From contig JAJDDQ010000071.1 in assembly GCA_029260215.1 (NCBI GenBank), positions 1-34,183 of the forward strand: a stretch of DNA of 34,183 nt. The letters are read 5' to 3'. The translations under genes were made by a program, and so were the position numbers. Below are positions 26,815 through 34,043 of the stretch, in pieces (the stretch's first letter is position 1; each line of letters opens with the position of its first letter). The notes below the pieces were generated by a model, which did not search any database, was not told the origin of the DNA, and saw only the letters and a program-made list of their open reading frames with translations. This stretch comes from Phycisphaerae bacterium. GTDB taxonomy: Bacteria > Planctomycetota > Phycisphaerae > UBA1845.

Positions 26815-27012
26815 TTAGTTGCCTGCCGCAGCCCCCGAATCCGGGAACAAATCAAGCAGGCCGTCATTGTCAAAAACGAATTCCGATGCGGCATAGGCCG
26901 CACCAAACTGCAGCAGACGCTGAATGTTCAAGCCAAGGCAACCGCCAACACCGAACATCATCGCACCGCCGGTCAGAACCAGAACCGCAAACTTACGCGA
27001 CTTCAGGATCAT
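26815..27012 (-). CDS. Tiny lipoprotein, 65 residues
   Basis: MILKSRKFAVLVLTGGAMMF and VGGC give a textbook lipoprotein signal with Cys25. The mature 41 residues hold an amphipathic segment (LNIQRLLQFGAAYAASEFVF) and an acidic end. GAGGAG lies 8 bases before the ATG, and a promoter with 16-bp spacing is about 60 bases upstream (27069-27096), so expression is well supported. It heads the pair with the gene at 26507. No known family. Confidence 0.75.
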   Translation of the reverse strand: MILKSRKFAVLVLTGGAMMFGVGGCLGLNIQRLLQFGAAYAASEFVFDNDGLLDLFPDSGAAAGN

Positions 27013-27068
27013 CCGAAATACTCCTCGTCTCCGTCATGGACAAAACGTCCAAGACTCACGCGACTACT

Positions 27069-27096
27069 TAAATACGTTGAAAACGAGATACGTCAA
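27069..27096 (-). promoter_or_regulatory. Sigma70-type promoter for the tiny-lipoprotein pair
   Basis: On the minus strand TTGACG (27096-27091), a 16-base spacer and TATTTA (27074-27069) match a housekeeping promoter at 5 of 6 and 4 of 6 bases. Transcription would start near 27062, giving an untranslated leader of about 50 bases before the ATG at 27012. Confidence 0.55.
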
Positions 27097-27527
27097 TTCA
27101 CTTGCAAAACCATTCGCAAAAAAATCGCCGACCGCATGCCGAAAACCGACTCAGCCAATCCCGCGATTGCGGAACCCGGTCGCTCACGATTGCTGCTCAT
27201 GGAGTTGCACGTTCTTCGGAACCCAGCTCCCGTCCCGGCCGACCACTCGCGCCACGAGGTGCGGCCACAGGAACACGTTCGCCCTTATCGGATAGCCTTT
27301 CGCAATATCATCAACCTTTTTTCGACGACCACGCCCATTCCAAGGCTGTCATCAAACAAACATCGCGTCACGGCAATCACGCACGCCAATTAATCGGATT
27401 ACCCATTAGTTGGTGCGCCAACACTATTTACGCGCGGCAGGCTCCCACAGGGCTGCCTTGTTGTCAAGTCTTCTTTTTTTGGAATTCCACGATTTCCCTA
27501 GAGAAACCTGAACGAGGTCGTGGTATC
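27097..27527. other. Long intergenic region upstream of rho
   Basis: This stretch of 431 bases holds no gene that I can support. It contains a stem GGCAG...CTGCC with an inner CCC/GGG pair at 27437-27458 and a T-rich run at 27471-27480, which is too distant from the stem to make a good terminator. CCACGA (27487-27492) can pair with TCGTGG (27518-27523) just before the leader ORF. It is the likely untranslated leader and promoter area of rho; I could not fix the promoter. Confidence 0.5.
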
Positions 27528-27623
27528 ATGCAGGGACGGATTCAGTCCGAGCGGCCACCACAACGGAGGCACGCTCATGTAACTGCGCTTCCCGAACCGG
27601 AATCACAAACCATTGAGAAATAA
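27528..27623 (+). CDS. Possible 31-residue rho leader peptide
   Basis: An ATG at 27528 (GAGG about 10 bases upstream) opens a 31-codon frame, MQGRIQSERPPQRRHAHVTA then LPEPESQTIEK, ending at a TAA (27621-27623) that overlaps the TTG used as rho start at 27613. E. coli rho is preceded by a leader ORF of similar size (rhoL), and rho is autoregulated through its leader in several bacteria. The sequence has no known domain. The overlap would allow translational coupling. Evidence is position and length only. Confidence 0.3.
   Translation: MQGRIQSERPPQRRHAHVTALPEPESQTIEK
27565..27582 (+). promoter_or_regulatory. Start-stop element: GGAGG, 7 bases, ATG TAA, in the rho frame
   Basis: GGAGG (27565-27569) is optimally spaced before an ATG (27577) whose next codon is TAA (27580). 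After the stop the same frame continues open (CTG CGC TTC...) into rho. It could be a start-stop regulatory element, or the true rho start damaged at codon 2. Confidence 0.45.
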
Positions 27624-28842
27624 CAGCTTAAGAGGCCGTAATGCGCGGCGTTCGCGGGGCCGACGCGGCCAAAATCAAGGGAACGACACACGCGACACAA
27701 GGCCCGCCACGGGCGACCCCGTGGACATTAACGGCGTCCTGGAATTGGATGGTCGCGGGCAGGGCGTTTTGCGAAATCCCGCCCAAAACTACGCCATCAA
27801 ACCCGACAACGCGATCGTGCCCGCAGACTTGTGCCGCAGCCACGTTTTGCGCGGCGGCGAGCGAATCTCCGGAAAAGGGCTTTGCGATGATCGCAGGGGC
27901 GGGAGAACCGTGCTTCAGGAAATCGCAACGATCAACGAAATGACACCGGGCGAATGGGGCGAATTACCCACCGGCGACAAACTCATCGCCATCGATCCGA
28001 GGTCGCGCATCCGGTTTGAAACCGAAGACGGCCCGACCACGATGCGCATCATCGACCTGATGACGCCGATGGGGCTTGGCCAGCGCGCACTGATCGTCGC
28101 ACCGCCGCGCACGGGCAAGACCGTTCTGCTCCAGCAGATGGCCCACGGAATCGCCACCAATCTTCCCGACGCGTACATGATGGTGCTCCTGATCGACGAA
28201 CGCCCGGAAGAAGTGACCGAGATGCGGCGGACCGTCCACGGCGAAGTGGTACACAGCAGCAATGACGAAAGCGTCGCGAGCCACACCCGCATCGCCCGCC
28301 TCATGATCGAAGCAGCTAAACGCCGCGTCGAATGCGGCGAGGATGTTATCATTCTTCTCGATTCCCTGACGCGACTCGGCAGAGCCTTCAACGCCGACAT
28401 TCGAGGCAGCGGCCGCATCATGTCCGGCGGTCTCGACATCCGCGCACTCATCGAGCCGAAGTCGATCTTCGGTGCCGCGCGCAACATCGAAAACGGTGGC
28501 TCACTGACCATCATCGCCAGCGCCCTGATCGAAACCGGCAGCCGCATGGACGACGTGATTTTCAACGAGTTCAAGGGAACGGGTAACATGGAGATCGTGC
28601 TGAGTCATGTGCTCGCCAACAAACGCATTTGGCCCGCGATCGACCTACAGCAATCCGGTACGCGAAAAGAGGAACTCCTGCTCGAAGAGGCGGAACTCAC
28701 CGTGTCCCACAAAATCCGGCGTGAAATGATTGGTCGCCCAGTCGACATGGCTATGGAATCGCTGCTTGAACGCATGGGCAAACACGCGAACAACGCCTCA
28801 TTCGTCGCGATGGAACAGAAGACCGGCCCCCGACGCAGGTAG
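27613..28842 (+). CDS. rho: Transcription termination factor Rho
   Basis: This protein of about 409 residues is the hexameric RNA helicase that ends untranslated transcripts. A basic arginine/asparagine-rich N-terminus (RNNSLRGRNARRSRGRRGQN) precedes the RNA-binding cold-shock-like domain. The ATPase has Walker A APPRTGKT (163-170), IDERPEEVTEM, the Walker B VIILLDSLTRLGRAFN and the R-loop SIFGAARNIENGGSLTIIAS. The usual ASTFDEP stretch reads HSSNDES here. The start is uncertain: TTG at 27613 has no clear ribosome site, whereas the only strong one, 44 bases upstream, leads to ATG-TAA in this same frame. Reinitiation or coupling from a leader ORF is possible. Confidence 0.93.
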   Translation: MRNNSLRGRNARRSRGRRGQNQGNDTRDTRPATGDPVDINGVLELDGRGQGVLRNPAQNYAIKPDNAIVPADLCRSHVLRGGERISGKGLCDDRRGGRTVLQEIATINEMTPGEWGELPTGDKLIAIDPRSRIRFETEDGPTTMRIIDLMTPMGLGQRALIVAPPRTGKTVLLQQMAHGIATNLPDAYMMVLLIDERPEEVTEMRRTVHGEVVHSSNDESVASHTRIARLMIEAAKRRVECGEDVIILLDSLTRLGRAFNADIRGSGRIMSGGLDIRALIEPKSIFGAARNIENGGSLTIIASALIETGSRMDDVIFNEFKGTGNMEIVLSHVLANKRIWPAIDLQQSGTRKEELLLEEAELTVSHKIRREMIGRPVDMAMESLLERMGKHANNASFVAMEQKTGPRRR

Positions 28843-28870
28843 ATATTCCCGCCAGGTATTCAGATTCAAA

Positions 28871-28902
28871 CACAACGAGCCGCGAACTTCAGTTCGCGCG
28901 GA
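28871..28902 (+). repeat. Family A palindromic repeat, copy 4
   Basis: CACAACGAGC, the core CGCGAACT-TC-AGTTCGCG and CGGA follow the rho stop by 28 bases, in the convergent gap with the ABC permease genes. The sequence from ACGAGC to CGGA is identical to copy 1. Confidence 0.85.
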
Positions 28903-28954
28903 CTCTCCGAGGACACAACCGCAAGGCGCTACACTTGGATTGAGGATACGTTAG

Positions 28955-29089
28955 TGCATTGTCAAACTTGAAACGACGGGGGGTGCCCCACCTCTTCAGA
29001 GGTGGGGAATTCGAAAAGCCCTTGGATTCGACTTTCCCACGGCTAAAGCCGTGGGGCACCCGATCCGTCAATTGAGTCGTGACAATGCA
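28955..29089 (+). mobile_element. Family B MITE-like element, copy 2
   Basis: This 135-bp element has perfect 10-bp terminal inverted repeats, TGCATTGTCA at 28955-28964 and TGACAATGCA at 29080-29089. Inside are two strong hairpins: CCCCACCTCT-TC-AGAGGTGGGG (28986-29007) and CCCACGGC-TAAA-GCCGTGGG (29036-29055). It is flanked by TTAG and TCAG, a possible 4-bp duplication with one change. Its right edge touches the stop codon of the ABC permease gene at 29090. It is in opposite orientation to the copy at 11261-11397. It encodes nothing. Confidence 0.75.
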
Positions 29090-29896
29090 TCAGCTGCTCG
29101 CGGAACGATACGATCTTAGCGCCAATCGCAAGACGAACGTCGACAGGACCAGTAGAACCAGAGACGCTCCAAAAAAGTAGGCCACCATCGTCGGTTCGAA
29201 CGTGCGCATCATGACGTTGGCCGGCAGGTTGGCCACCAGCAGGATCGGCACGACGAACACCAGACCAAACCACAACGCCCCGCCCGCAAACCGCTGGTAA
29301 ATCTCGGCGGGATAGCGAGCCAGATTCACCGCGTAAAACCACAGGTGGTTCACGCTCGTTTGCCGAATCAGCCAAACGCTGGTCACCGCGAACATGAACA
29401 ACAGTGAATAGAGCATAATCACGCCGGCTGCGATGAGCGGAATGAACAGCAACACGTGGTTCAGGGTAATCGCTCGCCCCTCGCTCGATGCCGCGTAAAG
29501 GCAAAGTGCAACCGCCACCGGCAGCTTGGTCAGCGAAGTGTAATCGATACGCTCGAAGCTCAGCAGGAATTGCGCGCTCGCGGGCCTGACCAGCACGAAA
29601 TCCAGATCGCCGGTGCGAACGAGATGGCTGACGCGCCAGCAGTTGGAGAAGAAAAACGTCTCGAAAATGCCCGTAACGATCATGTGCGTGCCCATCAGGA
29701 ACAGATACTGGCCCTCGGTCCAGCCGCGCACATTGCCGGTGTTGCGGAAGATGACCTTGATGAAGATAAGCATCATCGCGATCCACAGCAACTCGCCGCC
29801 GACCTGCACAATGAAATGGGCACGGAAGGACATCTCGCGAATCAACGCGTTCTTCCAGAACCGAAGCAGAATTCGTCCATAGCGGGCAAGATGCAT
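29090..29896 (-). CDS. ABC-2 type transporter permease (second of pair)
   Basis: This 268-residue protein has about six transmembrane helices and the ABC2_membrane_6 (COG3694-like) pattern: ALIREMSFRAHFIVQVGGEL, GTHMIVTGIFETFFFSNCWR, and the conserved TGDLDFVLVRPASAQFLLS. Partners of this type form heterodimeric exporters with a separate ATPase. Three ATGs (29902, 29899, 29896) overlap the upstream stop in an ATGATGATG run; 29896 has the best distance to the G-rich site. Translation is coupled to the upstream permease. The stop codon abuts the MITE-like element. Substrate unknown. Confidence 0.85.
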   Translation of the reverse strand: MHLARYGRILLRFWKNALIREMSFRAHFIVQVGGELLWIAMMLIFIKVIFRNTGNVRGWTEGQYLFLMGTHMIVTGIFETFFFSNCWRVSHLVRTGDLDFVLVRPASAQFLLSFERIDYTSLTKLPVAVALCLYAASSEGRAITLNHVLLFIPLIAAGVIMLYSLLFMFAVTSVWLIRQTSVNHLWFYAVNLARYPAEIYQRFAGGALWFGLVFVVPILLVANLPANVMMRTFEPTMVAYFFGASLVLLVLSTFVLRLALRSYRSASS

Positions 29897-29898
29897 CA

Positions 29899-30702
29899 TC
29901 ATCCCCCAAAGGCTGCGTACCGGCGAAGCCCACGCGACCACATCCACCGCGCAATCGTGCCAAGCGCGATGATCCAGCCAGCTTGGATGAACAACACGCG
30001 CACGATTTCCGCCGTTTCGAGGCGTTGAAGCAGAATCATCGTCGGGTAGTAGGTCTCGTATGCGAACGGCATCAAGGTGACAATCGAGCGAATCCCGTCG
30101 GGCAGCAGGCTGAGCGGAAACATGTGACCGCTGAGGAAGTACTGCACCGTCATGAAAAGATGCATGAAACTCGCCACTTCCAGAAACCAGAACCCCAGCA
30201 GGCCTATGATCGCATTGATACAAAAACCCAGCAGGAACGCGAACACCAGCGTCACAACCGTCAGTGCAAACGTCCCCAGGGCAGGCCAACCGGGCAGAAA
30301 ATCGCGACACACCCAGAACACCAGCGCGTAAGGCCCAGCAGCCATCACGAAGAACACGAACTTGTGCGCGATGCGCAGCGCGACGTAATAGCCTAGGTAG
30401 TCGATCGGTTGCAAAAGGTACTTGCGCAACCCGCCCTCGCGAATGTCGTTGGAGATTCCGCTGGCGAGCTGCGGCATGGATCCAAACGTGCGCGCGATCA
30501 TCACAAACAGGTAGTAACCGACCATCTGCTCGTATTCGAGATCGCCCACGCGGTCCGTGCCCGCGCCGTCAAAAACCGCCCGCCAAAGCAGGATCGTCGT
30601 AACAATGGGGATGAATCGCAGGAACGTTGAAAGGAAAAAGTCAGCGCGGTACACCAGACGCTCAGACAGCGCGACACGAAAAACCACCCAGTATTTGCGC
30701 AT
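29899..30702 (-). CDS. ABC-2 type transporter permease (first of pair)
   Basis: This 267-residue membrane protein is the COG4587-like partner. It opens MRKYWVVFRVALSERLVYRA, then helices from FFLSTFLRFIPIVTTILLWR. The conserved loop NDIREGGLRKYLLQPIDYLG (equivalent to the GxLdxxLlrPl motif) couples to an ATPase. The ATG at 30702 (GAGG about 12 bases upstream) is used; the frame runs to 30822 without family similarity. The usual neighbour, an ABC ATPase (COG4586), is missing in this window, so the ATPase must be elsewhere. It overlaps the second permease by ATGA. Confidence 0.85.
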   Translation of the reverse strand: MRKYWVVFRVALSERLVYRADFFLSTFLRFIPIVTTILLWRAVFDGAGTDRVGDLEYEQMVGYYLFVMIARTFGSMPQLASGISNDIREGGLRKYLLQPIDYLGYYVALRIAHKFVFFVMAAGPYALVFWVCRDFLPGWPALGTFALTVVTLVFAFLLGFCINAIIGLLGFWFLEVASFMHLFMTVQYFLSGHMFPLSLLPDGIRSIVTLMPFAYETYYPTMILLQRLETAEIVRVLFIQAGWIIALGTIARWMWSRGLRRYAAFGG

Positions 30703-30856
30703 GAATCGACGGCCCTCAACCAGAACAACAGGCTGAAGGATAGTGGACAGCGTGCGAACCGGCCACTCCGCGCGCAGAGTTGCTTTCCGATTGAGGCGAT
30801 CGTGAGATTGAATGCTGAGCATTGGCGACGAAAATGAAGAAGGGGGCGGCGATGTG

Positions 30857-31234
30857 TTACGAAACGCGCATCAGAAACCACGCCAGAACGAGAAACGCGC
30901 CCAACGCGATGGGTACACTTCCCCGAACGAGGCGCGCACGAATAGGGCGATCCACGCTCAATCGAAGATCAGGCGACGACGCTGTTGATGCAGCCGTGCC
31001 GATGCTCCGCTCGACTTCCTCGACAACGCTGCCAGCCTGCATGGCTGATAACCCCAAACAGGCGGCGAATTGCACGAGCGTCTTTCGCCGTCGCGCAGAT
31101 AAGGGGCCGTTGCGACGAAGCTGAGCCACCATCTCCCGATAGACCTGCCGGCGTTCCATGAGATTCATCCCGTTGGCATTGGGATAAGCGGACGGGCCTT
31201 GCTCGCGTTCGCCGGTTATGCAGTAGTCGGACAT
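30857..31234 (-). CDS. Small tail-anchored protein of unknown function
   Basis: From the ATG at 31234 (AGGA about 8 bases upstream) this is 125 residues. The N-terminal part (MSDYCITGEREQGPSAYPNA) is followed by a charged helical region (LMERRQVYREMVAQLRRNGP LSARRRKTL broken here for reading), an A-rich segment, and one C-terminal transmembrane helix (PIALGAFLVLAWFLMRVS), giving a tail-anchored topology with the bulk in the cytoplasm. It is upstream of, and on the same strand as, the ABC permeases, 154 bases away. I do not recognise the family. Confidence 0.65.
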   Translation of the reverse strand: MSDYCITGEREQGPSAYPNANGMNLMERRQVYREMVAQLRRNGPLSARRRKTLVQFAACLGLSAMQAGSVVEEVERSIGTAASTASSPDLRLSVDRPIRARLVRGSVPIALGAFLVLAWFLMRVS

Positions 31235-31365
31235 GATCTCTTCCTTCCCCCCACCAAAGCATAGGCGCGAAAAAAGGGAATATCTGCCCAGCATCAACTT
31301 CAGCACACGATTCATCGACTCCACGATCCGTGGCTTCGCTTCTTATGGGACACCTTTGATCTGTG

Positions 31366-31397
31366 CGCAGCGAGCCGCAAACTTCAGTTCGCGCGGA
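31366..31397 (+). repeat. Family A palindromic repeat, copy 5 (one arm mutated)
   Basis: CGCAGCGAGC, core CGCAAACT-TC-AGTTCGCG, CGGA. One base of the left arm differs (A for G), giving a single mismatch in the stem. It lies 63 bases before mutM, in a divergent gap; it is the only copy not downstream of a + strand gene. Confidence 0.8.
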
Positions 31398-31460
31398 CGT
31401 TCCGGGGGCAACGACCGTAATCCGCTACGCGATCGTCGAATTCGCCGCTAGAATGCGCCC

Positions 31461-32285
31461 ATGCCCGAATTACCGGAGGCCGAGACCATCGTTCGCACGC
31501 TATCGCCGCATCTGCACGGCCGAAGATTCGAGCGCGTGGTCGTACATCGAAAAGACATCGCCAATGGTCGGGCCGCACAAATCCCACGCAGGCTGAACGG
31601 TCGGCGCGTGTCGAATGTGCGACGCTCGGGCAAGCGCGTCGTGATCGAATTCGACGAAGGAACAAGACTCGTCGTAGCATTGGGCATGACAGGCCGATTG
31701 ACCGTCGTTGAGTCAGCCGAGCCGTTGCTCAACCACACCCAATTTCAAGCCGCAATCGCCGGAACAAAATTGGACCTGCGCTTCCGCGACCCCCGCCGAT
31801 TCGGCGGCTTGTGGTTACTGGACGCAACGGAGGAAATGGTAGGCCCACGCCTCGGTCCGGTAGGTCCTGACCCGCTGGAGATCCGGTGGACGGAATTCCG
31901 ATTACTCCTCCAACGACAGCGTCAGATCAAAGCCCTGCTTCTCGACCAGAAAATGCTCGCGGGGATGGGCAACATCTACTGCGACGAAGCCCTGCACCGC
32001 GCCGGGATTCACCCCTTGACGCGTGCGTGCGACCTGCCCGATGCTCAAGGCCGCGACTTGCTCCGCACCATGCGCCGCGTCCTCCGAGACGCAATCGCCG
32101 ACGGCGGAACGACCTTCATGGACTACCGCAATGCCGATGGCCGACCGGGCGGGTTCCAACGCAAACACCGCGTCTACAACCGCGAAGGCGAACCCTGTCG
32201 AACCTGCAAAACACCGATCATCCGCATCACCGCCGCAGGCCGATCTTCGCACCTCTGCCCTACGTGCCAGCCTTTGACACAATAA
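31461..32285 (+). CDS. mutM: Formamidopyrimidine-DNA glycosylase (Fpg/MutM)
   Basis: This 274-residue base-excision repair enzyme removes 8-oxoguanine and ring-opened purines. The catalytic N-terminus MPELPEAE (Pro2, Glu3) is intact, as is the beta-elimination lysine in RRSGKRVVIEF. RDPRRFGG and MLAGMGNIYCDEALHRAGIH cover the damage-site loop and helix-two-turn-helix. The zinc finger C-x2-C-x16-C-x2-C is complete (CRTCKT...HLCPTC). The usual KHxH loop reads NHTQF. Length matches the family. Start: MPELPE is fixed by chemistry. It is monocistronic, with aldehyde dehydrogenase convergent downstream. Confidence 0.96.
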   Translation: MPELPEAETIVRTLSPHLHGRRFERVVVHRKDIANGRAAQIPRRLNGRRVSNVRRSGKRVVIEFDEGTRLVVALGMTGRLTVVESAEPLLNHTQFQAAIAGTKLDLRFRDPRRFGGLWLLDATEEMVGPRLGPVGPDPLEIRWTEFRLLLQRQRQIKALLLDQKMLAGMGNIYCDEALHRAGIHPLTRACDLPDAQGRDLLRTMRRVLRDAIADGGTTFMDYRNADGRPGGFQRKHRVYNREGEPCRTCKTPIIRITAAGRSSHLCPTCQPLTQ

Positions 32286-32404
32286 ACACTCATCCCCAAG
32301 AAGCCGGAACGACTCCTTACCATAATCCGTCACAGACACAGAATCGCCCCGGCCGTTTCCACGAACGAGGCGATTGGCACACTTCAAACAGATCGGGGTA
32401 AAAC

Positions 32405-33892
32405 CTATCGCTTACCCAAATTCACCCAAACCGTCTTCACTTCACTGTACGCATTCAGCGCATCCTTGCCGTTCTCCCGACCGTGCCCGCTGAACTTGTA
32501 CCCGCCGAACGGGGCAGCCGGGTCGAACGTGTTGTAGCAATTCACCCACACCGTGCCCGCACGCACGCCGTCCGCAATCGCGAACGCCTTGGTCATGTCC
32601 TTCGTCCACACCGCAGCCGCCAAGCCGTACATCGTCGTGTTGGCTTGCTTGATGACGTCATCCATATCGCGGAACTTCAACACCGAACACACAGGCCCGA
32701 AGATTTCCTCCTGAGCGATGCGCATGTCGTTCCGCACGTCCGAAAAAATCGTCGGCTTGACGAACCAGCCATTGTCGCCGTGTCGCGCTCCGCCCGTAAC
32801 GCAGGTGGCATTGTCTTCGTTCTTGCCGATGTCGATGTAGCTCAAGACCTTGTCGAATTGCTCCCTGGAAACCTGAGCACCCTGCTCGGTACCGGTATCG
32901 AAGGGATCGCCGATTTTCCGTTTCTCCGCAGCCGTTTTGAACTTCTCAACGAACTGGTCGTGAACCGATTCCTCGACGAACAGGCGGCTCGACGCACAGC
33001 AGACTTCGCCCTGATTGAAGAAGATACCGGTCATCGCACCCTGCACCGCTTTGTCAATGTCCGCATCGGCAAAGACAACGCTCGGGCTCTTCCCGCCAAG
33101 CTCGAACGTCAACCGCTTCAGCGTGTCTGCCGCGTTACGCGAGATGATCTGAGCCGTCTTGTACTCACCCGTGAAAGCGATTTTGTCCACGCCCGGATGC
33201 TTGACGATCGCATCGCCAGCCGTCTCGCCGTATCCGTTGACGATGTTGATGACACCCGGCGGGAAACCCGCTTCCATCGCCAGCTCGCCGATGCGCAGCG
33301 CGGTCAGCGGCGTCTGCTCCGCCGGTTTGAGCACGACCGTATTGCCGCACGCCAACGCAGGCCCCCATTTCCACGCCATCATCAGCATCGGAAAATTCCA
33401 CGGGATAATTTGCCCGCACACGCCCACCGGCTCACGCTTGGTGTAGCAGAAAAAGTTGCCCATCGTCCGATCCACAGGGATCGTGTCACCGGTAATCTTG
33501 TCCGCCCAACCCGCATAGTACCGGTAGGTCTCAGCCACTAGTGGAACGTCGGCTGCTCGAACCTCGCCGATGGGCTTGCCATTGTTGAGCACCTCCAGCA
33601 TCGCCAGCTCCTCCGCATGCGTCTCCACAAGCTCCGCCAGCTTGTACAAACACTTGCCGCGATCGCGGGCGCTCATCTTCGACCACGGGCCGTGCTCCAG
33701 CGCGCTACGGGCAGCCTCGACAGCCCGATCGACATCAATTTCTTCGCTGGCAGCCACATGCGCAATCACCTCACCCGTCGCAGGGTTGAAGGCTTCAAGC
33801 GTCCTGCCGCTCGCCGCATCGCACCATTCACCGTTGATCAGATTTTTGGTCAGTTTCACCTTCGGGGGGTTGGCCAGGGTCGCCGGAGTCAT
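32405..33892 (-). CDS. NAD-dependent aldehyde dehydrogenase
   Basis: This 495-residue protein belongs to the ALDH superfamily, oxidising an aldehyde to an acid. The Asn of IIPWNFP (166) and Lys of VLKPAEQTP (189) contact substrate and NAD; Glu192 in the same stretch favours NAD+ over NADP+. The general base is Glu264 (ELGGKS) and the nucleophile Cys298 (GEVCCASSR). The usual FTGSTxVG reads FTGEYKTAQ, a noticeable change in the nucleotide-binding turn. Overall it resembles the ALDH1/2 and betaine-aldehyde branch, but the substrate is not fixed. The ATG at 33892 has GAGGTGG upstream; the frame extends to 34006 with no similarity. A good promoter lies at 33988-34016. Confidence 0.94.
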   Translation of the reverse strand: MTPATLANPPKVKLTKNLINGEWCDAASGRTLEAFNPATGEVIAHVAASEEIDVDRAVEAARSALEHGPWSKMSARDRGKCLYKLAELVETHAEELAMLEVLNNGKPIGEVRAADVPLVAETYRYYAGWADKITGDTIPVDRTMGNFFCYTKREPVGVCGQIIPWNFPMLMMAWKWGPALACGNTVVLKPAEQTPLTALRIGELAMEAGFPPGVINIVNGYGETAGDAIVKHPGVDKIAFTGEYKTAQIISRNAADTLKRLTFELGGKSPSVVFADADIDKAVQGAMTGIFFNQGEVCCASSRLFVEESVHDQFVEKFKTAAEKRKIGDPFDTGTEQGAQVSREQFDKVLSYIDIGKNEDNATCVTGGARHGDNGWFVKPTIFSDVRNDMRIAQEEIFGPVCSVLKFRDMDDVIKQANTTMYGLAAAVWTKDMTKAFAIADGVRAGTVWVNCYNTFDPAAPFGGYKFSGHGRENGKDALNAYSEVKTVWVNLGKR

Positions 33893-33987
33893 GATTCCAC
33901 CTCTCGTATTTGCTCGTCGCGAACGAAGAAAACGCTCAACATGAAGGATCAGCCGCCCCGCATCACAGGGGAGCCGCCGCCACACCG

Positions 33988-34016
33988 ATTGTCGAAGCCG
34001 TCGCAAAGAGTGTCAA
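33988..34016 (-). promoter_or_regulatory. Sigma70-type promoter of the aldehyde dehydrogenase gene
   Basis: On the minus strand TTGACA (34016-34011) is a perfect -35, then a 17-base spacer and GACAAT (33993-33988), a 4-of-6 -10. Transcription would begin near 33981, about 90 bases before the ATG. It lies only 28 bases from the right IS edge, so the IS spared it. Confidence 0.6.
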
Positions 34017-34043
34017 GAAGGTGAGCGCGCACAACCCACCGCA

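Noticed and set aside
8625-28842. Reassigned TAG/TAA codons to explain the two in-frame stops
   Set aside because: TAG and TAA end several intact genes here (TAG: ndk, lptG, rho; TAA: gbsR-like, hldE-like), so the code looks standard.
29043-29963. 306-codon minus-strand frame overlapping the ABC permease
   Set aside because: It is out of frame with the permease, and its R/G/H-rich translation lacks membrane helices; part of it lies in the MITE-like element.
8411-31397. Repeats as a CRISPR array
   Set aside because: The palindromic copies are kilobases apart, with no regular spacers and no cas genes.
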